DNA from: an uncultured Prochlorococcus sp.
GTDB lineage: Bacteria; Cyanobacteriota; Cyanobacteriia; PCC-6307; Cyanobiaceae
Length of the DNA: 64,000 bases
Reading direction: 5' to 3'
NCBI GenBank assembly: GCA_902538515.1
Contig: CACBFH010000001.1
Location: forward strand, 1-64,000
Shown here: positions 56,400 through 63,928 of the stretch, piece after piece
Position numbering within the stretch: position 1 is the stretch's first letter
How the letters are laid out: the number at the start of each line of letters is the position of its first letter
Notes under the pieces: generated by a model
Database searches by the model: none
The model's input: only the letters and a program-made list of their open reading frames with translations
What the model was told of the DNA's origin: nothing
Translations under genes and position numbers: made by a program

Positions 56400-56490
56400 T
56401 TTTTTCGGTATAAGTAGCCTAAGGACTTGTCCTTTTTGTAAGGACTTGAGCCTAGCGGTTTTAAGGTTAACTCCGCACTCCTGCACATGA
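56400..56490 (+). ncRNA. Structured GC-richer leader
   Basis: Bases 56410-56465 hold two copies of AAGGACTTG and the near-palindrome AAGGACTTGTCCTT, flanked by AGCCT on both sides. A 13-codon frame (MSTKTFLIYEDFL) starts at 56487 and overlaps the region before the 56512 gene. It looks like a regulatory leader or small RNA; no promoter is confidently placed. Confidence 0.35.
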
Positions 56491-56511
56491 GTACAAAAAC
56501 CTTTTTAATTT

Positions 56512-56658
56512 ATGAAGATTTCTTATAAGACACTTAGCTTACTACTAAGTTTTTTTTTGCTTTATTTCTTTGTTATTTTAATGATATTTATTAAAGAGCT
56601 TAATATTTTTTTAGGTTCATTTAATTCGAACCGATCTCAATATAAGTTAATTGTTTAG
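56512..56658 (+). CDS. Membrane peptide (48 aa)
   Basis: MKISYKTLSLLLSFFLLYFF then VILMIFIKELNIFLGSFNSN. One long hydrophobic helix and a polar C-terminus. Preceded by a structured leader and a 13-codon frame. Confidence 0.45.
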   Translation: MKISYKTLSLLLSFFLLYFFVILMIFIKELNIFLGSFNSNRSQYKLIV

Positions 56659-56667
56659 TCTTTAAAA

Positions 56668-56689
56668 GTTTGGAAAAAGTTTGGGTAAC
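56668..56689. repeat. Iteron pair, F type
   Basis: GTTTGGAAAAA/GTTTGGGTAAC, period 11. The second unit and the following ACTT match the F iteron at 53284-53298. Marks the probable right end of cassette F. Confidence 0.55.
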
Positions 56690-56855
56690 TTCTTCTGATA
56701 TGAACTTATTAGCTATAAAAGTTCTTATTATTGATTTTAGAATAGAAACGTTTTTGATTATTGGTTTGTTTTCTTTTTTCAGTCTCATTAACCCTTATCT
56801 ATCTTTTAACTCATTCAATATCTTTAAGATCATCAATAGCTTTTTTCTCAGAATT

Positions 56856-56975
56856 TTAATCATTTAATTTTTTTTCTTTACTGGCAGAATTACTTTTGGC
56901 TCTTACTACCAGGGTTATTGTTAGAGCAGAACTTATTATCATTGCATCAATTAAAAGATGTGGTGAAATATTCAT
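56856..56975 (-). CDS. Single-span membrane peptide (39 aa)
   Basis: MNISPHLLIDAMIISSALTI then TLVVRAKSNSASKEKKLND. Same plan as the 37-aa protein at 46292: short lead with His and Asp, one helix, Arg, basic tail. Confidence 0.45.
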   Translation of the reverse strand: MNISPHLLIDAMIISSALTITLVVRAKSNSASKEKKLND

Positions 56976-57177
56976 ATTTTGGGATAGAAATAATAAGATG
57001 CATTATTTATTCAGCTATAAATATCTTATTTATGAAAAAATGATTTAAACAGAATAATCTTAATACTACTGTCAATCAAAATTTGTTAATGCAAGAAAGG
57101 TTAAAGTTAGCATCTATATTTAAAATCTTCAAAAAAAATACTCTAATAATTTTACTCTGAAAGAAGAAATTTAAAAT

Positions 57178-57516
57178 TTAATCTGAGAATCCCATTTTTT
57201 GTTCTAATGCCATTAATGACCCAACCAACTTATGCTCGTCAATTTTTTCTTCATCGGTCATCACAGGCTTGATATCAAAATCAATATCAAATTTAACTTT
57301 CCATGGAGCAAAATGTTCTGTCATTTTTATGCCAGCTGAAGCTTGGACAATAATATAGACATTATTGGAGTAAGACGCATGATATCTTCCCAAAACTTTA
57401 AACCCTTCAAATTCATCATTTAAAGTTCCTTCTTCAACAACCTTTAAAAAAAGATCATAAGCTGCACCCATGAGTGATACATTTTTAAAAGTTGCTGTTA
57501 CTAAATAAGTATTCAT
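57178..57516 (-). CDS. DUF3303-like protein (112 aa)
   Basis: YLVTATFKNVSLMGAAYDLF, FKVLGRYHASYSNNVYIIVQ, ITEHFAPW-type WKVKFDIDFDIKPVMTDEE. The layout resembles DUF3303 or other dimeric alpha-beta-barrel proteins; function unknown. Soluble, no signal peptide. Confidence 0.5.
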   Translation of the reverse strand: MNTYLVTATFKNVSLMGAAYDLFLKVVEEGTLNDEFEGFKVLGRYHASYSNNVYIIVQASAGIKMTEHFAPWKVKFDIDFDIKPVMTDEEKIDEHKLVGSLMALEQKMGFSD

Positions 57517-58189
57517 AAAATTTAAATATCCAATTTTATTTATAAAGGGGGATATTTAAAATTTAGTTAAAAGTCTTGAAATCAATACTACTTATGTAGA
57601 TGTATTATTTAGATAGAATTTCAGTAAAAGTAGTATTAAAGTGATATTTGAAAATTATGGATTTAATTTAAACAGCTTAGTTAATCTTTAGGAAGGAACG
57701 CATTTAAATATTAAAAGTTTTGAAATTTAGATTTTAGAATTAAGAAAGCTTTTGCTTGAATTAGATGGAACTTCCACTAGAAAAAATGATTCTCCGTAAT
57801 GTGATTCGGTTGATCTTATTAGTAACCAGTAAAAAAAATTAACTAAGGCTTTTTCCACGAGGAGTTAGTAACTTAACTAGATAACCTTATAAATTTTTTA
57901 ATTGCAACAAATAAAATAAATTTATCAATTAATCGAGATATTTTTATCAAAAAAAGCTTAGATTCATATTATTTAAATAAGTTTACCTTCAGGCACCGGA
58001 CTAATTAATTCCTCGTTGAGTATTCTGCTTTTGGGCGTTTATCTTTTAGCAGACGAAAGATATCACTGCAATGGATCCGTACCGCAAATTATTATTCTTG
58101 GTATAGAAAGCTTTATCGGTAAATTAAAGCAAAATTATCTCAACAGATATTGTTGTTTTTTTGTATAAATATGTTACAAGACCTTAGTC
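57517..58189. other. Gene-poor stretch with possible structured RNA
   Basis: Only a 25-codon frame (57765-57842, MELPLEKMILRNVIRLILLV) is seen, with weak support. Bases 57985-58100 are GC-richer and contain CTGCT...AGCAG and other short pairings; they may be a small RNA. At 58184-58202 TTAGTCATGTCAATAGATT matches the EVE-start copy of J2 at 17 of 19 bases, a possible relic junction. Confidence 0.3.
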
Positions 58190-58276
58190 ATGTCAATAGA
58201 TTCAGTATTTTTGCTCATTGATATATTCATTGTCGGAATAATACTATTATCAATGCATAACAAGTATCACTTTTGA
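58190..58276 (+). CDS. Possible single-span membrane peptide (28 aa)
   Basis: MSIDSVFLLIDIFIVGIILL then SMHNKYHF: almost entirely one helix. Its start codon lies in the EVE-like relic. Support is only from composition. Confidence 0.35.
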   Translation: MSIDSVFLLIDIFIVGIILLSMHNKYHF

Positions 58277-58293
58277 AAAAAATAATTAAATTC

Positions 58294-58365
58294 ATGAAAT
58301 CATTAAAGAGGAGAATTGATATTCTCAGCGCTGAGACTCAATTAAAATTTATATTGGAAAATTAA
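58294..58365 (+). CDS. Possible 23-residue peptide
   Basis: MKSLKRRIDILSAETQLKFI then LEN. Its stop overlaps the next ATG (TAATG), typical of coupled genes. Confidence 0.35.
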   Translation: MKSLKRRIDILSAETQLKFILEN

Positions 58366-58520
58366 TGATGGGATTTCCCCATTGTCCTATTTGTGTCGCT
58401 CTAGCATTTATTTCTACATGCATAGGAGTTACTCGCAGTTATATGTTTTTTATTCTTTTCAAGGAGTTCATAAGTGAAGAATCCAAGTTAAAACCGAATT
58501 TAGTCTCACTCAAGGGTTGA
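58365..58520 (+). CDS. Hypothetical 51-residue protein with C-x2-C
   Basis: MMGFPHCPICVALAFISTCI, then GVTRSYMFFILFKEFISEES. A Cys pair and one hydrophobic helix. It is coupled to the preceding peptide by TAATG. No family recognised. The promoter at 58517 begins at its stop codon. Confidence 0.5.
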   Translation: MMGFPHCPICVALAFISTCIGVTRSYMFFILFKEFISEESKLKPNLVSLKG

Positions 58521-58568
58521 CAGTTAAGTATAAATACCTTATAAATAGTTTGTAGTAATTACTACAAA
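58517..58568 (+). promoter_or_regulatory. Consensus promoter with palindromic operator
   Basis: TTGACA (58517-58522), exactly 17 bases, TATAAA (58540-58545): the best sigma-70-type promoter in the island. The expected start site falls inside TTTGTAGTAATTACTACAAA (58549-58568), a perfect 20-bp palindrome and probable repressor site or 5' hairpin. Confidence 0.65.
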
Positions 58569-58649
58569 ATCGTCCGATCTACCATCTGATAGACCGCAGT
58601 ACGACTCAAGCCATAGGACGGGGACTTGGGCAAGTTTAGGAGCTGCATC
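58552..58649 (+). ncRNA. Structured leader RNA
   Basis: Between the promoter and the 33-aa frame lies a ~98-base GC-richer leader. CGTCC (58572-58576) can pair with GGACG (58617-58621), and ACTTG-GG-CAAGT forms a small hairpin. It ends at AGGAG before the ATG at 58650. I recall that one described Prochlorococcus small RNA (Yfr6) carries a 33-codon frame; I cannot verify that this is the same. Confidence 0.5.
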
Positions 58650-58751
58650 ATGGTAAACATGTATTTCAATGGAAAGTCATTCGTATATTGTAGAAAACAA
58701 GAAGAAAAGATGATAAAGCTTACTTATAGGGGATCTATTTACATGAAATAA
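58650..58751 (+). CDS. 33-residue peptide with LTYRG motif
   Basis: MVNMYFNGKSFVYCRKQEEK then MIKLTYRGSIYMK. The KLTYRG-x-x-Y motif is that of DUF4278-type short cyanobacterial proteins. AGGAG stands 8 bp before the start, and the frame ends before a T-rich tract that could terminate transcription. Confidence 0.6.
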   Translation: MVNMYFNGKSFVYCRKQEEKMIKLTYRGSIYMK

Positions 58752-59228
58752 GTTTTTTAATTTCTTTTTTAAAAAATTTGGACATATTATTGAATTTTTT
58801 TAACTCAGTATTTATTAATACGTTATAAGAAAAACTTATTGTGAATATATTTTTTGCCTATTTAAAAATCCAAATATTCGTATCTTTAGTAACGAGAAAT
58901 CTTTTTAGAAATAATTAATTTGTAACTAGATTTCTAAAATTTTATGCAACCTATTTCAGAAGAACTTTACAAAAAAATAGTTGATAGTTCTAAAAAATGA
59001 GTAAGTTATTAATTGCTTTATTAGCTTTAGATATTGGCGTTAGTCTTTCTAAAGTTTTTATTTTTACCTGAAAATCAAATTTCTTAGAAAAAAAACAACT
59101 ATTTTTTCCAAAAAAAGAAATACTTACAAGTTATTTTTACTTGATGAATTTATTTTATAAAATAAAAAATCTACCAATAAAAGAACTTCCTACAAGTAGT
59201 AACACCATTAAACTGGCTATTAACTTTG
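58752..59228. other. Gene-poor stretch
   Basis: Two tiny overlapping frames (58944-59000, MQPISEELYKKIVDSSKK; and 58997-59071, MSKLLIALLALDIGVSLSKV) are joined by an ATGA overlap but have no other support. Nothing else is recognised. Confidence 0.25.
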
Positions 59229-59578
59229 CTAATCGCATAAAGATAAATCCGAATTTCCTGTAGATCTTTGCATCCAGTAAATTTTCCAAATATTATTTAC
59301 TTTTTTAAAAATTGACATAATAGTTGGTAAGTCATCACTAAATGCCCCTTTATAAGTAAATTTTGAATTTAGTGTAAAAATGTACATAACTATATTTCTG
59401 CCTTTTCTTGAACTATATCACTAGTAATCATTTGTTTGAATCCTTTTTCATCAAAATGATTGCCACTCATTCTTATAAGTAAAAAATCTGGAGTCCCATT
59501 GTCAACAAAAAATGAAGCCATTTTTTTTGGATTTGCAAACCCATTTAAAAATGAGATTATTGTTTCTTTATCATTCAT
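59229..59578 (-). pseudogene. Frameshifted SnoaL/NTF2-like gene
   Basis: The first part (59390-59578) gives MNDKETIISFLNGFANPKKM...SDIVQEKAEI-stop; a second frame (59229-59387) continues MYIFTLNSKFTYKGAFSDDL...WKIYWMQRSTGNS. Joined, they give a ~115-residue protein with the usual end of SnoaL-like domains (F-x-YKG...WKI-x-x-QRS). A single indel near 59390 explains the break. Confidence 0.6.
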
Positions 59579-59699
59579 AAAATATAAGGGACTTAATCCT
59601 TCTAGTTAAGATCTATTGTTTTAAATGTATAAATCAAAATGTAATAACTAAAAAAAATTCGTTAGGATGTTCGAAAGAATTAGATACTTAATGTAAAGC

Positions 59700-59822
59700 A
59701 TGATCAATTCATTAAACAAATTATTGCCTGTTGGCAAAAAGGTCAAAAAATATTTGCCTTTCTTTATTGGATTTAAATTGCTTACATTTACTGGCTTTCT
59801 TACTTATTTAATGAATCGCTAA
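59700..59822 (+). CDS. Membrane peptide (40 aa)
   Basis: MINSLNKLLPVGKKVKKYLP, then FFIGFKLLTFTGFLTYLMNR. A basic amphipathic lead and one hydrophobic helix. No family recognised. Confidence 0.5.
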   Translation: MINSLNKLLPVGKKVKKYLPFFIGFKLLTFTGFLTYLMNR

Positions 59823-59865
59823 TTGATATAATCTAAAAAATAGAGTTTTACGTAATTAAGATCTA

Positions 59866-60051
59866 GTGAATAAAGAAGAACGAATTGAAAGATTTAAGTC
59901 TATGTCAAGTTTGCAAAGACAAGAATTGATATTAAAGAAAATGAAAGAGAGAGGCATAGAGGTAGGAAGTGGAATTCCTAATAAAAAATACGATAGCAAA
60001 GAGGTTTATGAATTAATCCATATTGCAAATTGCTTCCTAGAATTTAGATAG
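59866..60051 (+). CDS. Hypothetical 61-residue protein (GTG start)
   Basis: MNKEERIERFKSMSSLQRQE, LILKKMKERGIEVGSGIPNK, then a helix ending FLEFR. Charged and soluble. GTG 59866 is the only start that keeps the frame. No named family. Confidence 0.6.
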   Translation: MNKEERIERFKSMSSLQRQELILKKMKERGIEVGSGIPNKKYDSKEVYELIHIANCFLEFR

Positions 60052-60444
60052 AAAAAATAAAAAATATTGAGGTTTCTTTAATTTAGTTATTATTCTTATT
60101 AGCTTAACGTAGCAATTATTATCCACTCATCAATCCGAGGTTCATAAATGCTGCTCTTTGATGGAAAGGAACACCTTTTGAAGAAATATATTCAACTGTT
60201 CTTACAAAATTATTTTATCTGGTATGGCTGATATAAAAATTGATGAAATTGATACTCTTATAAAAAAAATCAAAAAAAGATTTGATGCTTTTATTTTTTA
60301 AATATAATTCTGTATTGTTTTGTATAAGGAGGGTAGCTCAATTTATAGAAATCTTTTTAAATAATGTGACCTTCTAAAAGATAATTAAGAGTACTATTTG
60401 AGATTTCTTTTTATATGTAATAATGAAATTAACCTAAATCATAA
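60052..60444. other. Gene-poor stretch with two short frames
   Basis: Frames MLLFDGKEHLLKKYIQLFLQ (about 60148) and, overlapping it, MADIKIDEIDTLIKKIKKRF (60223) might be pieces of a broken gene. No RNA gene or repeat was recognised. Confidence 0.25.
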
Positions 60445-60927
60445 ATGTTTAAGAATCTACTTTTAACCGTTTCTTTATTTTTTATTTCTTTCATAACTAT
60501 TTATCCTTCAAAAAAAGAAAACACTCATTTAATTAATTATTGTCATTCTCTTGAAAAAATACTTTCTAGAAATTCATTAGAAAAAAGCAATAAAGTTTCG
60601 GAGAAGTATAAGATTTTTGCAAAAGATATTACTTTGTTTGGTACTAATAAAAGTAAAGGAGGCTTAGTTAACAAAATAATTGATCAATATAAAAATTCCA
60701 AGAAATCTTTGATTATAAATTTTGTGCCTAATCAATTTTATTGTTTGACGGGATATTGGACTGAAGAGATAAATCCAGGAACATTTCAAACTATTTTCTA
60801 TGAGAAAAGCAAACAAAGAATTAATCAATATGAGAATATAAAAAAAGAAGTAAATGAATTTATTGAAGACATAAATTTCGAATATCAATCTATACAAAAT
60901 GAAATAGATAATTTTTTAGAAAATTAA
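60445..60927 (+). CDS. Exported hypothetical protein (160 aa)
   Basis: An N-terminal signal (MFKNLLLTVSLFFISFITIY) and a Lys/Asn-rich helical mature region with two Cys (INYCHSLEK, QFYCLTGYW). No family recognised. The open frame on the other strand here is a shadow. Confidence 0.65.
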   Translation: MFKNLLLTVSLFFISFITIYPSKKENTHLINYCHSLEKILSRNSLEKSNKVSEKYKIFAKDITLFGTNKSKGGLVNKIIDQYKNSKKSLIINFVPNQFYCLTGYWTEEINPGTFQTIFYEKSKQRINQYENIKKEVNEFIEDINFEYQSIQNEIDNFLEN

Positions 60928-61100
60928 ATTTTTTCTTGAATAAATAATTTATTAGTATTTAATTAATTTTTTAGATTGAGAAATAAAAAAATAGTTGAAA
61001 TTCTAAAATTAATAAAAGCTAATAATTTGTAAAGAATAAATTTTTGAATATTAAAACAATCCGAACTAATAAGTCCTACGAAAAAGTTTAATAAATGTCA

Positions 61101-61159
61101 ATATTGTATAGCACTCTTCAACTACTAAGGCAAAGCAGTGGTCATGACGAGTGCAATAT
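61101..61159 (+). ncRNA. Candidate structured RNA
   Basis: GCACTC (61111-61116) pairs with GAGTGC (61149-61154), extended by ATATT/AATAT outside a short bulge; inside, ACTAC pairs with GTGGT. Nested stems with a GC content above the surroundings suggest a small RNA within the otherwise empty 60928-61352 interval. Orientation is unknown. Confidence 0.4.
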
Positions 61160-61352
61160 CTTTAATTAGAATGCGTAAATATAAAGTATTGATATTTTTT
61201 AAGCTTTCATTTTTAACCTCTAGATAAGTACCCATTTACTTAAAATTAATAAAGATCTTAAATGTAATTACCTAGCACGCGAGTAAGAACTTTAAAAATA
61301 AACTCACAAATGTATTAAGTAGACTTTAATATAAGGTATTGTTTTTTGCACT

Positions 61353-61499
61353 ATGAACATCTACCTATTCTGGATATTATTTTTAGCACTGTGGGGAATT
61401 GTTCCTCTAATGATTATAAAGGGTAGAGTTGATAATTCTCCCAAAATAAAGACTTCCCCAGAAGTTATTAAATCAAAGAAAAAAGGTTGGTTTAAATAA
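61353..61499 (+). CDS. Single-span membrane protein (48 aa)
   Basis: MNIYLFWILFLALWGIVPLM then IIKGRVDNSPKIKTSPEVIK and a basic end. One helix at the N-terminus. No family recognised. Confidence 0.55.
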   Translation: MNIYLFWILFLALWGIVPLMIIKGRVDNSPKIKTSPEVIKSKKKGWFK

Positions 61500-61686
61500 A
61501 TACCATCATTTGATTATTATTATAAGCTTCAAGATAAACTTTCATATTCTTGAATTTTTTTTCCAATTTTAGGTTATTAAAAGTCTTAATAAATATTTAA
61601 AGTCTAATATACAAAAAAAAATCAAAATCTTTACTTAATTATTTCATAGATATAAACTAATTCTGAAAACTAAAACTTGAAAATAG

Positions 61687-62364
61687 ATGACTGAAATAAG
61701 ATCACCTTGGGGTTCAATATCCTCGAAAGTTAGTTTGTTACCAATTTATTATTTGATTTTTGTTTATGGGTTTGTATATATATTGCCTTTTGGAAAGACT
61801 TTATTTGGATTAACTTGGTTTGATTTATTAAAAAAAGAAGACGGACCTTTGGAATGGTTGCAGTTTAGTCAATTTTTTATTTCCTCTATCATGGGCTTTT
61901 TTATTTTCTACAAGTCTAAAAAAAGGAGATCGATTAATTCGTTGATTTGGTTATTTTTTAGTATTTTTTGCTTTCTAATTGCTGCTGAAGAAATTAGTTG
62001 GGGTGAGAGGATTACTGGATTTACATTGAAATCAATTTCAGAGTTAAGTATCCAAAGTGAGACAAATTTTCATAATCTACCTTTTTTCCATAATATTCTT
62101 CTTGATCCACTGTTACATGTTCTTTGTATCTTTTTAGGTTGGGTGGGATGGAAAAAATGGCCTAATTTAAGTTCTTTGCCGAGTAGAAAATATAGTTTGT
62201 TTTTTTTATTGGTATCTTTATTTTTTGCTTATTATGATCTCTCATGGGCTTCCACAGTTCAACATATTAGAAATGATCAAGAGATTTTCGAATTTCTCTT
62301 ATCTACTGGAATCTTCATGCATTTTTTAGAACAATTTAAATTTTTAAAAAACTCTAAAAAATAA
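61687..62364 (+). CDS. Polytopic membrane protein (225 aa)
   Basis: About six spans (residues 15-37, 60-80, 88-105, 130-155, 168-188, 203-220). The FCFLIAAEEISWGERITGFT segment with buried acidic residues is the most conserved-looking part. Function unknown. Probably the first core gene after the island, since it is long and adjacent to the LptF/G gene. Confidence 0.7.
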   Translation: MTEIRSPWGSISSKVSLLPIYYLIFVYGFVYILPFGKTLFGLTWFDLLKKEDGPLEWLQFSQFFISSIMGFFIFYKSKKRRSINSLIWLFFSIFCFLIAAEEISWGERITGFTLKSISELSIQSETNFHNLPFFHNILLDPLLHVLCIFLGWVGWKKWPNLSSLPSRKYSLFFLLVSLFFAYYDLSWASTVQHIRNDQEIFEFLLSTGIFMHFLEQFKFLKNSKK

Positions 62365-62548
62365 TTTTATATTCATGAATAGATAAATCATAAATATTTC
62401 TCATGGTAGAGAGTCATGGAGAAATCCAAATTAGTATCATTAAAGAAAAATAAAAAGTTTTAGTTTAAAAAGTGCATTTTATAAAATATTTAAACAACTC
62501 TTATCTCTCTTTCAAAATAATGATTTTTACGAATTTATTTAAGAAAAA

Positions 62549-63748
62549 CTAAATAGAGTTTTTTCTTAAAAAATAAAATCCACCACTTATTGAAATTACT
62601 ACTGGAAACCAAGCTGCAATTATTGGAGGAAGTAGTCCCTTAACACCAAAAGAACTAAATATAAATGACATCACATAATAAACTAATATAAGGATCACAC
62701 TCAATCCAAAACCCTGACTTTTAGAAGACCTTAGACGAGATTGAGATCCCAAAATACTACCTATCAATCCAAAAACCAAACATGCACAAGGTAAAGTAAA
62801 TTTCTCTTGAATCCGCACTTGTATCTTTCTAATTTCTTTGAGATTACCTATCTTTTTATATATTCTTTCAGCCTCTAAAGCTTCTTTTAAAGACATATCA
62901 CTTGCATCCTTTGGTACTTTTGCAAGATCTAAAGGGCCTTCAGTAAAAGGATATATATATTGTTTGAAATTAATACTTGTTGTTTGACCTATAGAGTTTG
63001 TTGAGACAATATTTCCATCTGTGAATACCCAAGAAGAATTTTCTTTATCAAAGATGGCACTACTTGCAGTCAGAGTCTGCTTTATATTTACTCTGGAAAA
63101 ATCTAAAACCGTAACTTCTTGCATAATATTGTTTTCAAATCTAGAAGCATAAAATATGTGAGTTAGGAATGTATTTATTTTTGTTGGATTATTGTTTGGA
63201 TCAATTCTTGATCCTTTTCTAGAAAAAATAATATTATTTTTACTTTTTCCTTGATTGAAAGAACTTCCTATTCCTGATCTTAAAGTGGATTCTGCAAGCT
63301 TATTGCTGGCGGGCACCAAATTATCATTGAAATAAAAAGTTAATCCTGTCATGAATATTGAAACTGCAATAGCTGGAGATATAATCCTTGAGGTTGTGAT
63401 TCCTAATGACCTTAAAGCTAATAATTCAGAATTAGCTGATAGCTTCCCATAGGATAATAACGTGGCCAATAAAACAGCCATTGGAAATGATAAGACTAGA
63501 AAGCTGGGAAGACTAAAAATTAGTGTTTGTAAGGCTTTTAATATAGGCAAACCATACTCAACTATTTTTCTTATCAAATCAAACATTACTCCTACAGAGA
63601 GAGAAATAACAGTAAAAGCGGAGATGGCAAATATCATTGGCGGTATTATTTGCCCTAATAACCATCTATCTATTAAGGGTATTGAATACCAAGGGGAAAA
63701 TATCTTATTAAATGCTGTTTTAATTAGTGATTGATTTGAAAGTTTCAA
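62549..63748 (-). CDS. LptF/LptG-type permease (YjgP/YjgQ family)
   Basis: 399 residues: three membrane spans at each end (about 30-130 and 320-395) around a periplasmic jellyroll domain. IIPPMIFAISAFTVISLSVG, LRSLGITTSRIISPAI and the late KFTLPCACLVFGLIGSILGS are family blocks. It forms the permease of the lipopolysaccharide transport machine with LptB. One gene of this type is usual in marine picocyanobacteria. Confidence 0.88.
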   Translation of the reverse strand: MKLSNQSLIKTAFNKIFSPWYSIPLIDRWLLGQIIPPMIFAISAFTVISLSVGVMFDLIRKIVEYGLPILKALQTLIFSLPSFLVLSFPMAVLLATLLSYGKLSANSELLALRSLGITTSRIISPAIAVSIFMTGLTFYFNDNLVPASNKLAESTLRSGIGSSFNQGKSKNNIIFSRKGSRIDPNNNPTKINTFLTHIFYASRFENNIMQEVTVLDFSRVNIKQTLTASSAIFDKENSSWVFTDGNIVSTNSIGQTTSINFKQYIYPFTEGPLDLAKVPKDASDMSLKEALEAERIYKKIGNLKEIRKIQVRIQEKFTLPCACLVFGLIGSILGSQSRLRSSKSQGFGLSVILILVYYVMSFIFSSFGVKGLLPPIIAAWFPVVISISGGFYFLRKNSI

Positions 63749-63928
63749 AGGGAATTTATTTAATTTGTACTATTTTTTTATTGCATTATAAAATATTAAT
63801 GATTAGAGACCAATAATAAATTATTGGTTAAACAGAATTTTTTTATTAAAATTCAAAGAAAAAAATAAAATATATTTGTACTTGCAATTAGTCAAAAAAT
63901 TTGGTTTCTTTAATAAAAAAGGACTTTA

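Larger units (their letters stand above)
53273..56689. mobile_element. Putative integrated cassette F
   Basis: Left end GTTTGGATAAA/TTTTGGGTAAC (53273), right end GTTTGGAAAAA/GTTTGGGTAAC (56668). No good EVE copy follows the right end, only weak similarity. A further decayed pair, TTTGGGTTAAG/TTTGTTAAAAA, lies at 55669. Holds small proteins including Hli. Confidence 0.35.

Noticed and set aside
33355..56689. CRISPR array
   Set aside because: The repeats are two- or three-copy 11-mers with no unique spacers of constant length and no cas1/cas2; the PD-(D/E)XK gene alone is not evidence.
60112..60130. TTATTATCCACTCATCAA as another junction block
   Set aside because: It resembles TTATTATCCATCAAA, but there is no iteron, EVE copy or CTATTTAGGAAAG near it.
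33301..61600. Tyrosine or serine recombinase, transposase, or tRNA at the island edge
   Set aside because: I searched the visible proteins for the catalytic patterns and the DNA for cloverleaf ends and found none. The island edge is a protein gene 5' end.
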